From NCBI GenBank assembly GCA_037893225.1, contig JAZGUH010000718.1, forward strand, positions 1-64,000: DNA of 64,000 nucleotides. Reading direction: 5' to 3'. This document shows positions 36,386-50,700 of the stretch, piece after piece. The DNA is from Hippasteria phrygiana (lineage: Eukaryota > Echinodermata > Asteroidea > Valvatida > Goniasteridae). The first letter of the stretch is position 1, and each line of letters begins with the position of its first letter. The position numbers and the translations under genes are program-made. The notes under the pieces were generated by a model. That model searched no databases. It was not told where the DNA came from and was given only the letters and a program-made list of their open reading frames with translations.

Positions 36386-37776
36386 GCCAGATCTAAGCTA
36401 TCCATACATGTCAAAATTACTGAATTTGGTTGATATTTCATGCAATTATGAATGAGTAAAGCAAGTCCATACCCCAGGGAATTTGACAGGCATGGAGCAA
36501 TAAATAGAAGGTAATATGCACACAGATGGTGGCCGGGAAGAAAATAAACATTGCGAGGTTTGAATTTTCTCCACAAGTTTTAACTCTAAGAAGCCGCCGA
36601 TAATTGCAACATGTAGCGCCAGATCAAAGCTATCCATACATGTCAAAATTACTGAATTTGGTTGATATTTCATGCAATTATGAATGAGTAAAGCAAGTCA
36701 TACCCCAGGGAATTTGACAGGCATGGGGCAATAAATAGAAGGTAATATGCACACAGATGTTGGCCGGAAAGAAAATAAACATTGCGAGGTTTGAATTTTC
36801 TCCACAAGTTTTAACTCTAAGAAGCCGCCGATAATTGCAACATGTAGCGCCAGATCTAAGCTATCCATACATGTCAAAATTACTGAATTTGGTTGATATT
36901 TCATGCAATTATGAATGAGTAAAGCAAGTCCATACCCCAGGGATTTTGACAGGCATGGAGCAATAAATAGGAGGTAATCTGCACACAGATAGTGGCCAGG
37001 AAGAAAATAAACATTGCGAGGTTTGAATTTTCTCCACAAGTGTTAACTCTAAGAAGCCGCCGATAATTGCAACATGTAGCGCCAGATCTAAGCTATCCAT
37101 ACATGTCAACATTACTGAATTTGGTTGATATTTCATGCAATTATGAATGAGTAAAGCAAGTCCATACCCCAGGGAATTTGACAGGCATGGAGCAATAAAT
37201 AAAAGGTAATCTGCACACAGATGGTGGCCAGGAAGAAAATAAACATTGCGAGGTTTGAATTTTCTCCACAAGTGTTAACTCTAAGAAGCCGCCGATAATT
37301 GCAACATGTAGCGCCAGATCTAAGCTATCCATACATGTCAAAATTACTGAATTTGGTTGATATTTCATGCAATTATGAATGAGTAAAGCAAGTCCATACC
37401 CCAGGGAATTTGACATGCATGGAGCAATAAATAGACGGTAACATGTACACAGATGTTGGCCGGAAAGAAAATAAACATTGCGAGGTTTGAATTTTCTCCA
37501 CAAGTGTTAACTCTAAGAAGCCGCCGATAATTGCAACATGTAGCGCCAGATCTAAGCTATCCATACATGTCAAAATTACTGAATTTGGTTGATATTTCAT
37601 GCAATTATGAATGAGTAAAGCAAGTCCATACCCCAGGGAATTTGACAGGCATGGAGCAATAAATAAAAGGTAATCTGCACACAGATGGTGGCCGGGAAGA
37701 AAATAAACATTGCGAGGTTTGAATTTTCTCCACAAGTGTTAACTCTAAGAAGCCGCCGATAATTGCAACATGTAGC
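36386..37776. repeat. Hexamer HOR [G E C' A' D A] (1,391 bp), copy 1
   Basis: Six monomers, one of them (E) 231 bp, giving 1,391 bp. Directly followed by a second copy. A private t-to-a change at 36,626 destroys the BglII site of one monomer here and is absent from the corresponding places at 44,971 and 52,157. Confidence 0.9.
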
Positions 37777-39167
37777 GCCAGATCTAAGCTATCCATACAT
37801 GTCAAAATTACTGAATTTGGTTGATATTTCATGCAATTATGAATGAGTAAAGCAAGTCCATACCCCAGGGAATTTGACAGGCATGGAGCAATAAATAGAA
37901 GGTAATATGCACACAGATGGTGGCCGGGAAGAAAATAAACATTGCGAGGTTTGAATTTTCTCCACAAGTTTTAACTCTAAGAAGCCGCCGATAATTGCAA
38001 CATGTAGCGCCAGATCTAAGCTATCCATACATGTCAAAATTACTGAATTTGGTTGATATTTCATGCAATTATGAATGAGTAAAGCAAGTCATACCCCAGG
38101 GAATTTGACAGGCATGGGGCAATAAATAGAAGTTAATATGCACACAGATGTTGGCCGGAAAGAAAATAAACATTGCGAGGTTTGAATTTTCTCCACAAGT
38201 TTTAACTCTAAGAAGCCGCCGATAATTGCAACATGTAGCGCCAGATCTAAGCTATCCATACATGTCAAAATTACTGAATTTGGTTGATATTTCATGCAAT
38301 TATGAATGAGTAAAGCAAGTCCATACCCCAGGGATTTTGACAGGCATGGAGCAATAAATAGGAGGTAATCTGCACACAGATAGTGGCCAGGAAGAAAATA
38401 AACATTGCGAGGTTTGAATTTTCTCCACAAGTGTTAACTCTAAGAAGCCGCCGATAATTGCAACATGTAGCGCCAGATCTAAGCTATCCATACATGTCAA
38501 CATTACTGAATTTGGTTGATATTTCATGCAATTATGAATGAGTAAAGCAAGTCCATACCCCAGGGAATTTGACAGGCATGGAGCAATAAATAAAAGGTAA
38601 TCTGCACACAGATGGTGGCCAGGAAGAAAATAAACATTGCGAGGTTTGAATTTTCTCCACAAGTGTTAACTCTAAGAAGCCGCCGATAATTGCAACATGT
38701 AGCGCCAGATCTAAGCTATCCATACATGTCAAAATTACTGAATTTGGTTGATATTTCATGCAATTATGAATGAGTAAAGCAAGTCCATACCCCAGGGAAT
38801 TTGACATGCATGGAGCAATAAATAGACGGTAACATGTACACAGATGTTGGCCGGAAAGAAAATAAACATTGCGAGGTTTGAATTTTCTCCACAAGTGTTA
38901 ACTCTAAGAAGCCGCCGATAATTGCAACATGTAGCGCCAGATCTAAGCTATCCATACATGTCAAAATTACTGAATTTGGTTGATATTTCATGCAATTATG
39001 AATGAGTAAAGCAAGTCCATACCCCAGGGAATTTGACAGGCATGGAGCAATAAATAAAAGGTAATCTGCACACAGATGGTGGCCGGGAAGAAAATAAACA
39101 TTGCGAGGTTTGAATTTTCTCCACAAGTGTTAACTCTAAGAAGCCGCCGATAATTGCAACATGTAGC
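37777..39167. repeat. Hexamer HOR [G E C' A' D A] (1,391 bp), copy 2
   Basis: Second copy of the hexamer. Its E monomer carries the rare agttaatatg state at 38,133, matched only at 53,664 (offset 15,531 bp). It is followed without a gap by the other hexamer family at 39,168. Confidence 0.9.
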
Positions 39168-40558
39168 GCCAGATCTAAGCTATCCATACATGTCAAAATT
39201 ACTGAATTTGGTTGATATTTCATGCAATTATGAATGAGTAAAGCAAGTCATACCCTAGGGAATTTGACAGGCATGGAGCAATAAATAGAAGGTAATATGC
39301 ACACAGATGTTGGCCGGAAAGAAAATAAACATTGCGAGGTTTGAATTTTCTCCACAAGTTTTAAGTCTAAGAAGCCGCCGATAATTGCAACATGTAGCGC
39401 CAGATCTAAGCTATCCATACATGTCAAAATTACTGAATTTGGTTGATATTTCATGCAATTATGAATGAGTAAAGCAAGTCCATACCCCAGGGATTTTGAC
39501 AGGCATGGAGCAATAAATAGGAGGTAATCTGCACACAGATGGTGGCCAGGAAGAAAATAAACATTGCGAGGTTTGAATTTTCTCCACAAGTGTTAACTCT
39601 AAGAAGCCGCCGATAATTGCAACATGTAGCGCCAGATCTAAGCTATCCATACATGTCAACATTACTGAATTTGGTTGATATTTCATGCAATTATGAATGA
39701 GTAAAGCAAGTCCATACCCCAGGGAATTTGACAGGCATGGAGCAATAAATAAAAGGTAATCTGCACACAGATGGTGGCCGGGAAGAAAATAAAAATTGCG
39801 AGGTTTGAATTTTCTCCACAAGTGTTAACTCTAAGAAGCCGCCGATAATTGCAACATGTAGCGCCAGATCTAAGCTATCCATACATGTCAAAATTACTGA
39901 ATTTGGTTGATATTTCATGCAATTATGAATGAGTAAAGCAAGTCCATACCCCAGGGATTTTGACAGGCATGGAGCAATAAATAGGAGGTAATCTGCACAC
40001 AGATGGTGGCCAGGAAGAAAATAAACATTGCGAGGTTTGAATTTTCTCCACAAGTGTTAACTCTAAGAAGCCGCCGATAATTGCAACATGTAGCGCCAGA
40101 TCTAAGCTATCCATACATGTCAACATTACTGAATTTGGTTGATATTTCATGCAATTATGAATGAGTAAAGCAAGTCCATACCCCAGGGAATTTGACAGGC
40201 ATGGAGCAATAAATAAAAGGTAATCTGCACACAGATGTTGGCCGGAAAGAAAATAAACATTGCGAGGTTTGAATTTTCTCCACAAGTGTTAACTCTAAGA
40301 AGCCGCCGATAATTGCAACATGTAGCGCCAGATCTAAGCTATCCATACATGTCAAAATTACTGAATTTGGTTGATATTTCATGCAATTATGAATGAGTAA
40401 AGCAAGTCCATACCCCAGGGAATTTGACAGGCATGGAGCAATAAATAAAAGGTAATCTGCACACAGATGGTGGCCGGGAAGAAAATAAACATTGCGAGGT
40501 TTGAATTTTCTCCACAAGTGTTAACTCTAAGAAGCCGCCGATAATTGCAACATGTAGC
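39168..40558. repeat. Hexamer HOR [B C Ac C Tc A] (1,391 bp), copy 1
   Basis: Six monomers with B as the only 231-bp member. The Ac monomer carries aaaaattgcg (a at 39,794), a state shared only with 54,630 and 56,718. A private g at 39,365 (ttaagtc) is not seen elsewhere. Confidence 0.9.
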
Positions 40559-41949
40559 GCCAGATCTAAGCTATCCATACATGTCAAAATTACTGAATTT
40601 GGTTGATATTTCATGCAATTATGAATGAGTAAAGCAAGTCATACCCTAGGGAATTTGACAGGCATGGAGCAATAAATAGAAGGTAATATGCACACAGATG
40701 TTGGCCGGAAAGAAAATAAACATTGCGAGGTTTGAATTTTCTCCACAAGTTTAAACTCTAAGAAGCCGCCGATAATTGCAACATGTAGCGCCAGATCTAA
40801 GCTATCCATACATGTCAAAATTACTGAATTTGGTTGATATTTCATGCAATTATGAATGAGTAAAGCAAGTCCATACCCCAGGGATTTTGACAGGCATGGA
40901 GCAATAAATAGGAGGTAATCTGCACACAGATGGTGGCCAGGAAGAAAATAAACATTGCGAGGTTTGAATTTTCTCCACAAGTGTTAACTCTAAGAAGCCG
41001 CCGATAATTGCAACATGTAGCGCCAGATCTAAGCTACCCATACATGTCAACATTACTGAATTTGGTTGATATTTCATGCAATTATGAATGAGTAAAGCAA
41101 GTCCATACCCCAGGGAATTTGACAGGCATGGAGCAATAAATAAAAGGTAATCTGCACACAGATGGTGGCCGGGAAGAAAATAAACATTGCGAGGTTTGAA
41201 TTTTCTCCACAAGTGTTAACTCTAAGAAGCCGCCGATAATTGCAACATGTAGCGCCAGATCTAAGCTATCCATACATGTCAAAATTACTGAATTTGGTTG
41301 ATATTTCATGCAATTATGAATGAGTAAAGCAAGTCCATACCCCAGGGATTTTGACAGGCATGGAGCAATAAATAGGAGGTAATCTGCACACAGATGGTGG
41401 CCAGGAAGAAAATAAACATTGCGAGGTTTGAATTTTCTCCACAAGTGTTAACTCTAAGAAGCCGCCGATAATTGCAACATGTAGCGCCAGATCTAAGCTA
41501 TCCATACATGTCAACATTACTGAATTTGGTTGATATTTCATGCAATTATGAATGAGTAAAGCAAGTCCATACCCCAGGGAATTTGACAGGCATGGAGCAA
41601 TAAATAAAAGGTAATCTGCACACAGATGTTGGCCGGAAAGAAAATAAACATTGCGAGGTTTGAATTTTCTCCACAAGTGTTAACTCTAAGAAGCCGCCGA
41701 TAATTGCAACATGTAGCGCCAGATCTAAGCTATCCATACATGTCAAAATTACTGAATTTGGTTGATATTTCATGCAATTATGAATGAGTAAAGCAAGTCC
41801 ATACCCCAGGGAATTTGACAGGCATGGAGCAATAAATAAAAGGTAATCTGCACACAGATGGTGGCCGGGAAGAAAATAAACATTGCGAGGTTTGAATTTT
41901 CTCCACAAGTGTTAACTCTAAGAAGCCGCCGATAATTGCAACATGTAGC
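40559..41949. repeat. Hexamer HOR [B C Ac C Tc A], copy 2
   Basis: Second consecutive copy. Its B monomer has agtttaaac (a at 40,753), shared only with 47,939 at an offset of 7,186 bp. A private c at 41,037 (gctaccca) distinguishes it from the copy at 48,223. Confidence 0.9.
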
Positions 41950-43340
41950 GCCAGATCTAAGCTATCCATACATGTCAAAATTACTGAATTTGGTTGATAT
42001 TTCATGCAATTATGAATGAGTAAAGCAAGTCATACCCTAGGGAATTTGACAGGCATGGAGCAATAAATAGAAGGTAATATGCACACAGATGTTGGCCGGA
42101 AAGAAAATAAACATTGCGAGGTTTGAATTTTCTCCACAAGTTTTAACTCTAAGAAGCCGCCGATAATTGCAACATGTAGCGCCAGATCTAAGCTATCCAT
42201 ACATGTCAAAATTACTGAATTTGGTTGATATTTCATGCAATTATGAATGAGTAAAGCAAGTCCATACCCCAGGGATTTTGACAGGCATGGAGCAATAAAT
42301 AGGAGGTAATCTGCACACAGATGGTGGCCAGGAAGAAAATAAACATTGCGAGGTTTGAATTTTCTCCACAAGTGTTAACTCTAAGAAGCCGCCGATAATT
42401 GCAACATGTAGCGCCAGATCTAAGCTATCCATACATGTCAACATTACTGAATTTGGTTGATATTTCATGCAATTATGAATGAGTAAAGCAAGTCCATACC
42501 CCAGGGAATTTGACAGGCATGGAGCAATAAATAAAAGGTAATCTGCACACAGATGGTGGCCGGGAAGAAAATAAACATTGCGAGGTTTGAATTTTCTCCA
42601 CAAGTGTTAACTCTAAGAAGCCGCCGATAATTGCAACATGTAGCGCCAGATCTAAGCTATCCATACATGTCAAAATTACTGAATTTGGTTGATATTTCAT
42701 GCAATTATGAATGAGTAAAGCAAGTCCATACCCCAGGGATTTTGACAGGCATGGAGCAATAAATAGGAGGTAATCTGCACACAGATGGTGGCCAGGAAGA
42801 AAATAAACATTGCGAGGTTTGAATTTTCTCCACAAGTGTTAACTCTAAGAAGCCGCCGATAATTGCAACATGTAGCGCCAGATCTAAGCTATCCATACAT
42901 GTCAACATTACTGAATTTGGTTGATATTTCATGCAATTATGAATGAGTAAAGCAAGTCCATACCCCAGGGAATTTGACAGGCATGGAGCAATAAATAAAA
43001 GGTAATCTGCACACAGATGTTGGCCGGAAAGAAAATAAACATTGCGAGGTTTGAATTTTCTCCACAAGTGTTAACTCTAAGAAGCCGCCGATAATTGCAA
43101 CATGTAGCGCCAGATCTAAGCTATCCATACATGTCAAAATTACTGAATTTGGTTGATATTTCATGCAATTATGAATGAGTAAAGCAAGTCCATACCCCAG
43201 GGAATTTGACAGGCATGGAGCAATAAATAAAAGGTAATCTGCACACAGATGGTGGCCGGGAAGAAAATAAACATTGCGAGGTTTGAATTTTCTCCACAAG
43301 TGTTAACTCTAAGAAGCCGCCGATAATTGCAACATGTAGC
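41950..43340. repeat. Hexamer HOR [B C Ac C Tc A], copy 3
   Basis: Third consecutive copy at 1,391-bp spacing. It is followed by B', B, C, A and then the F D G E C' A' D A segment, so two HOR families meet here. Confidence 0.9.
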
Positions 43341-44730
43341 GCCAGATCTAAGCTATCCATACATGTCAAAATTACTGAATTTGGTTGATATTTCATGCAA
43401 TTATGAATGAGTAAAGCAAGTCATACCCTAGGGAATTTGACAGGCATGGAGCAATAAATAGAAGGTAATATGTACACAGATGTTGGCCGGGAAGAAAATA
43501 AACATTGCGAGGTTTGAATTTTCTCCACAAGTGTTAACTCTAAGAAGCCGCCGATAATTGCAACATGTAGCGCCAGATCTAAGCTATCCATACATGTCAA
43601 AATTACTGAATTTGGTTGATATTTCATGCAATTATGAATGAGTAAAGCAAGTCATACCCTAGGGAATTTGACAGGCATGGAGCAATAAATAGAAGGTAAT
43701 ATGCACACAGATGTTGGCCGGAAAGAAAATAAACATTGCGAGGTTTGAATTTTCTCCACAAGTTTTAACTCTAAGAAGCCGCCGATAATTGCAACATGTA
43801 GCGCCAGATCTAAGCTATCCATACATGTCAAAATTACTGAATTTGGTTGATATTTCATGCAATTATGAATGAGTAAAGCAAGTCCATACCCCAGGGATTT
43901 TGACAGGCATGGAGCAATAAATAGGAGGTAATCTGCACACAGATGGTGGCCAGGAAGAAAATAAACATTGCGAGGTTTGAATTTTCTCCACAAGTGTTAA
44001 CTCTAAGAAGCCGCCGATAATTGCAACATGTAGCGCCAGATCTAAGCTATCCATACATGTCAAAATTACTGAATTTGGTTGATATTTCATGCAATTATGA
44101 ATGAGTAAAGCAAGTCCATACCCCAGGGAATTTGACAGGCATGGAGCAATAAATAAAAGGTAATCTGCACACAGATGGTGGCCGGGAAGAAAATAAACAT
44201 TGCGAGGTTTGAATTTTCTCCACAAGTGTTAACTCTAAGAAGCCGCCGATAATTGCAACATGTAGCGCCAGATCTAAGCTATCCATACATGTCAACATTA
44301 CTGAATTTGGTTGATATTTCATGCAATTATGAATGAGTAAAGCAAGTCCATACCCCAGGGAATTTGACATGCATAGAGCAATAAATAGACGGTAACATGG
44401 ACACAGATGGTGGCCGGAAAGAAAATAAACATTGCGAGGTTTGAATTTTCTCCACAAGTTTTAACTCTAAGAAGCCGCCGATAATTGCAACATGTAGCGC
44501 CAGATCTAAGCTATCCATACATGTCAAAATTACTGAATTTGGTTGATATTTCATGCAATTATGAATGAGTAAAGCAAGTCCATACCCCAGGGAATTTGAC
44601 ATGCATGGAGCAATAAATAGACGGTAACATGTACACAGATGTTGGCCGGAAAGAAAATAAACATTGCGAGGTTTGAATTTTCTCCACAAGTGTTAACTCT
44701 AAGAAGCCGCCGATAATTGCAACATGTAGC

Positions 44731-46121
44731 GCCAGATCTAAGCTATCCATACATGTCAAAATTACTGAATTTGGTTGATATTTCATGCAATTATGAATGA
44801 GTAAAGCAAGTCCATACCCCAGGGAATTTGACAGGCATGGAGCAATAAATAGAAGGTAATATGCACACAGATGGTGGCCGGGAAGAAAATAAACATTGCG
44901 AGGTTTGAATTTTCTCCACAAGTTTTAACTCTAAGAAGCCGCCGATAATTGCAACATGTAGCGCCAGATCTAAGCTATCCATACATGTCAAAATTACTGA
45001 ATTTGGTTGATATTTCATGCAATTATGAATGAGTAAAGCAAGTCATACCCCAGGGAATTTGACAGGCATGGGGCAATAAATAGAAGGTAATATGCACACA
45101 GATGTTGGCCGGAAAGAAAATAAACATTGCGAGGTTTGAATTTTCTCCACAAGTTTTAACTCTAAGAAGCCGCCGATAATTGCAACATGTAGCGCCAGAT
45201 CTAAGCTATCCATACATGTCAAAATTACTGAATTTGGTTGATATTTCATGCAATTATGAATGAGTAAAGCAAGTCCATACCCCAGGGATTTTGACAGGCA
45301 TGGAGCAATAAATAGGAGGTAATCTGCACACAGATAGTGGCCAGGAAGAAAATAAACATTGCGAGGTTTGAATTTTCTCCACAAGTGTTAACTCTAAGAA
45401 GCCGCCGATAATTGCAACATGTAGCGCCAGATCTAAGCTATCCATACATGTCAACATTACTGAATTTGGTTGATATTTCATGCAATTATGAATGAGTAAA
45501 GCAAGTCCATACCCCAGGGAATTTGACAGGCATGGAGCAATAAATAAAAGGTAATCTGCACACAGATGGTGGCCAGGAAGAAAATAAACATTGCGAGGTT
45601 TGAATTTTCTCCACAAGTGTTAACTCTAAGAAGCCGCCGATAATTGCAACATGTAGCGCCAGATCTAAGCTATCCATACATGTCAAAATTACTGAATTTG
45701 GTTGATATTTCATGCAATTATGAATGAGTAAAGCAAGTCCATACCCCAGGGAATTTGACATGCATGGAGCAATAAATAGACGGTAACATGTACACAGATG
45801 TTGGCCGGAAAGAAAATAAACATTGCGAGGTTTGAATTTTCTCCACAAGTGTTAACTCTAAGAAGCCGCCGATAATTGCAACATGTAGCGCCAGATCTAA
45901 GCTATCCATACATGTCAAAATTACTGAATTTGGTTGATATTTCATGCAATTATGAATGAGTAAAGCAAGTCCATACCCCAGGGAATTTGACAGGCATGGA
46001 GCAATAAATAAAAGGTAATCTGCACACAGATGGTGGCCGGGAAGAAAATAAACATTGCGAGGTTTGAATTTTCTCCACAAGTGTTAACTCTAAGAAGCCG
46101 CCGATAATTGCAACATGTAGC
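44731..46121. repeat. Hexamer HOR [G E C' A' D A], single copy before a junction
   Basis: One complete hexamer, followed by G (46,122) and then the E/A chimera at 46,354. It corresponds to 36,386-37,776 at an offset of 8,345 bp and to 51,917-53,307 at 7,186 bp. Confidence 0.88.
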
Positions 46122-46353
46122 GCCAGATCTAAGCTATCCATACATGTCAAAATTACTGAATTTGGTTGATATTTCATGCAATTATGAATGAGTAAAGCAA
46201 GTCCATACCCCAGGGAATTTGACAGGCATGGAGCAATAAATAGAAGGTAATATGCACACAGATGGTGGCCGGGAAGAAAATAAACATTGCGAGGTTTGAA
46301 TTTTCTCCACAAGTTTTAACTCTAAGAAGCCGCCGATAATTGCAACATGTAGC

Positions 46354-46584
46354 GCCAGATCTAAGCTATCCATACATGTCAAAATTACTGAATTTGGTTG
46401 ATATTTCATGCAATTATGAATGAGTAAAGCAAGTCATACCCCAGGGAATTTGACAGGCATGGAGCAATAAATAAAAGGTAATCTGCACACAGATGGTGGC
46501 CGGGAAGAAAATAAACATTGCGAGGTTTGAATTTTCTCCACAAGTGTTAACTCTAAGAAGCCGCCGATAATTGCAACATGTAGC
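46354..46584 (+). repeat. Second chimeric E/A junction monomer (231 bp)
   Basis: It starts as E (one-base deletion, ccccaggg, after a G monomer) and continues as A from about register 108. The next monomers are C and Tc, so here the [G E ...] family is joined to the [... A C Tc A] part of the other hexamer. Its structure resembles the chimera at 32,677, although the flanks differ on the left (G here, E there). Confidence 0.84.
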
Positions 46585-46816
46585 GCCAGATCTAAGCTAT
46601 CCATACATGTCAAAATTACTGAATTTGGTTGATATTTCATGCAATTATGAATGAGTAAAGCAAGTCCATACCCCAGGGATTTTGACAGGCATGGAGCAAT
46701 AAATAGGAGGTAATCTGCACACAGATGGTGGCCAGGAAGAAAATAAACATTGCGAGGTTTGAATTTTCTCCACAAGTGTTAACTCTAAGAAGCCGCCGAT
46801 AATTGCAACATGTAGC

Positions 46817-47744
46817 GCCAGATCTAAGCTATCCATACATGTCAACATTACTGAATTTGGTTGATATTTCATGCAATTATGAATGAGTAAAGCAAGTCCA
46901 TACCCCAGGGAATTTGACAGGCATGGAGCAATAAATAAAAGGTAATCTGCACACAGATGTTGGCCGGAAAGAAAATAAACATTGCGAGGTTTGAATTTTC
47001 TCCACAAGTGTTAACTCTAAGAAGCCGCCGATAATTGCAACATGTAGCGCCAGATCTAAGCTATCCATACATGTCAAAATTACTGAATTTGGTTGATATT
47101 TCATGCAATTATGAATGAGTAAAGCAAGTCCATACCCCAGGGAATTTGACAGGCATGGAGCAATAAATAAAAGGTAATCTGCACACAGATGGTGGCCGGG
47201 AAGAAAATAAACATTGCGAGGTTTGAATTTTCTCCACAAGTGTTAACTCTAAGAAGCCGCCGATAATTGCAACATGTAGCGCCAGATCTAAGCTATCCAT
47301 ACATGTCAACATTACTGAATTTGGTTGATATTTCATGCAATTATGAATGAGTAAAGCAAGTCCATACCCCAGGGAATTTGACAGGCATGGAGCAATAAAT
47401 AAAAGGTAATCTGCACACAGATGTTGGCCGGAAAGAAAATAAACATTGCGAGGTTTGAATTTTCTCCACAAGTGTTAACTCTAAGAAGCCGCCGATAATT
47501 GCAACATGTAGCGCCAGATCTAAGCTATCCATACATGTCAAAATTACTGAATTTGGTTGATATTTCATGCAATTATGAATGAGTAAAGCAAGTCCATACC
47601 CCAGGGAATTTGACAGGCATGGAGCAATAAATAAAAGGTAATCTGCACACAGATGGTGGCCGGGAAGAAAATAAACATTGCGAGGTTTGAATTTTCTCCA
47701 CAAGTGTTAACTCTAAGAAGCCGCCGATAATTGCAACATGTAGC
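46817..47744. repeat. Tandem duplication of a Tc-A dimer (464 bp x 2)
   Basis: Tc (46,817), A (47,049), Tc (47,281) and A (47,513) form a local two-monomer duplication inserted before the hexamer at 47,745. Elsewhere in this family Tc-A occurs once per hexamer. Confidence 0.85.
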
Positions 47745-50700
47745 GCCAGATCTAAGCTATCCATACATGTCAAAATTACTGAATTTGGTTGATATTTCAT
47801 GCAATTATGAATGAGTAAAGCAAGTCATACCCTAGGGAATTTGACAGGCATGGAGCAATAAATAGAAGGTAATATGCACACAGATGTTGGCCGGAAAGAA
47901 AATAAACATTGCGAGGTTTGAATTTTCTCCACAAGTTTAAACTCTAAGAAGCCGCCGATAATTGCAACATGTAGCGCCAGATCTAAGCTATCCATACATG
48001 TCAAAATTACTGAATTTGGTTGATATTTCATGCAATTATGAATGAGTAAAGCAAGTCCATACCCCAGGGATTTTGACAGGCATGGAGCAATAAATAGGAG
48101 GTAATCTGCACACAGATGGTGGCCAGGAAGAAAATAAACATTGCGAGGTTTGAATTTTCTCCACAAGTGTTAACTCTAAGAAGCCGCCGATAATTGCAAC
48201 ATGTAGCGCCAGATCTAAGCTATCCATACATGTCAACATTACTGAATTTGGTTGATATTTCATGCAATTATGAATGAGTAAAGCAAGTCCATACCCCAGG
48301 GAATTTGACAGGCATGGAGCAATAAATAAAAGGTAATCTGCACACAGATGGTGGCCGGGAAGAAAATAAACATTGCGAGGTTTGAATTTTCTCCACAAGT
48401 GTTAACTCTAAGAAGCCGCCGATAATTGCAACATGTAGCGCCAGATCTAAGCTATCCATACATGTCAAAATTACTGAATTTGGTTGATATTTCATGCAAT
48501 TATGAATGAGTAAAGCAAGTCCATACCCCAGGGATTTTGACAGGCATGGAGCAATAAATAGGAGGTAATCTGCACACAGATGGTGGCCAGGAAGAAAATA
48601 AACATTGCGAGGTTTGAATTTTCTCCACAAGTGTTAACTCTAAGAAGCCGCCGATAATTGCAACATGTAGCGCCAGATCTAAGCTATCCATACATGTCAA
48701 CATTACTGAATTTGGTTGATATTTCATGCAATTATGAATGAGTAAAGCAAGTCCATACCCCAGGGAATTTGACAGGCATGGAGCAATAAATAAAAGGTAA
48801 TCTGCACACAGATGTTGGCCGGAAAGAAAATAAACATTGCGAGGTTTGAATTTTCTCCACAAGTGTTAACTCTAAGAAGCCGCCGATAATTGCAACATGT
48901 AGCGCCAGATCTAAGCTATCCATACATGTCAAAATTACTGAATTTGGTTGATATTTCATGCAATTATGAATGAGTAAAGCAAGTCCATACCCCAGGGAAT
49001 TTGACAGGCATGGAGCAATAAATAAAAGGTAATCTGCACACAGATGGTGGCCGGGAAGAAAATAAACATTGCGAGGTTTGAATTTTCTCCACAAGTGTTA
49101 ACTCTAAGAAGCCGCCGATAATTGCAACATGTAGCGCCAGATCTAAGCTATCCATACATGTCAAAATTACTGAATTTGGTTGATATTTCATGCAATTATG
49201 AATGAGTAAAGCAAGTCATACCCTAGGGAATTTGACAGGCATGGAGCAATAAATAGAAGGTAATATGCACACAGATGTTGGCCGGAAAGAAAATAAACAT
49301 TGCGAGGTTTGAATTTTCTCCACAAGTTTTAACTCTAAGAAGCCGCCGATAATTGCAACATGTAGCGCCAGATCTAAGCTATCCATACATGTCAAAATTA
49401 CTGAATTTGGTTGATATTTCATGCAATTATGAATGAGTAAAGCAAGTCCATACCCCAGGGATTTTGACAGGCATGGAGCAATAAATAGGAGGTAATCTGC
49501 ACACAGATGGTGGCCAGGAAGAAAATAAACATTGCGAGGTTTGAATTTTCTCCACAAGTGTTAACTCTAAGAAGCCGCCGATAATTGCAACATGTAGCGC
49601 CAGATCTAAGCTATCCATACATGTCAACATTACTGAATTTGGTTGATATTTCATGCAATTATGAATGAGTAAAGCAAGTCCATACCCCAGGGAATTTGAC
49701 AGGCATGGAGCAATAAATAAAAGGTAATCTGCACACAGATGGTGGCCGGGAAGAAAATAAACATTGCGAGGTTTGAATTTTCTCCACAAGTGTTAACTCT
49801 AAGAAGCCGCCGATAATTGCAACATGTAGCGCCAGATCTAAGCTATCCATACATGTCAAAATTACTGAATTTGGTTGATATTTCATGCAATTATGAATGA
49901 GTAAAGCAAGTCCATACCCCAGGGATTTTGACAGGCATGGAGCAATAAATAGGAGGTAATCTGCACACAGATGGTGGCCAGGAAGAAAATAAACATTGCG
50001 AGGTTTGAATTTTCTCCACAAGTGTTAACTCTAAGAAGCCGCCGATAATTGCAACATGTAGCGCCAGATCTAAGCTATCCATACATGTCAACATTACTGA
50101 ATTTGGTTGATATTTCATGCAATTATGAATGAGTAAAGCAAGTCCATACCCCAGGGAATTTGACAGGCATGGAGCAATAAATAAAAGGTAATCTGCACAC
50201 AGATGTTGGCCGGAAAGAAAATAAACATTGCGAGGTTTGAATTTTCTCCACAAGTGTTAACTCTAAGAAGCCGCCGATAATTGCAACATGTAGCGCCAGA
50301 TCTAAGCTATCCATACATGTCAAAATTACTGAATTTGGTTGATATTTCATGCAATTATGAATGAGTAAAGCAAGTCCATACCCCAGGGAATTTGACAGGC
50401 ATGGAGCAATAAATAAAAGGTAATCTGCACACAGATGGTGGCCGGGAAGAAAATAAACATTGCGAGGTTTGAATTTTCTCCACAAGTGTTAACTCTAAGA
50501 AGCCGCCGATAATTGCAACATGTAGCGCCAGATCTAAGCTATCCATACATGTCAAAATTACTGAATTTGGTTGATATTTCATGCAATTATGAATGAGTAA
50601 AGCAAGTCATACCCTAGGGAATTTGACAGGCATGGAGCAATAAATAGAAGGTAATATGTACACAGATGTTGGCCGGGAAGAAAATAAACATTGCGAGGTT

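Larger units (their letters stand above)
40015..46462. repeat. 31-mer-offset (7,186-bp) segmental pair, copy 1
   Basis: About 6.4 kb, covering the end of one hexamer copy, two full [B C Ac C Tc A] units and the F D G E C' A' D A G segment, recurs at 47,201-53,648. The agtttaaac marker (40,753/47,939) fits the offset exactly. The only difference I noticed is the c at 41,037. The right limit is where chimera 46,354-46,584 is matched by a plain E (53,540). Confidence 0.85.
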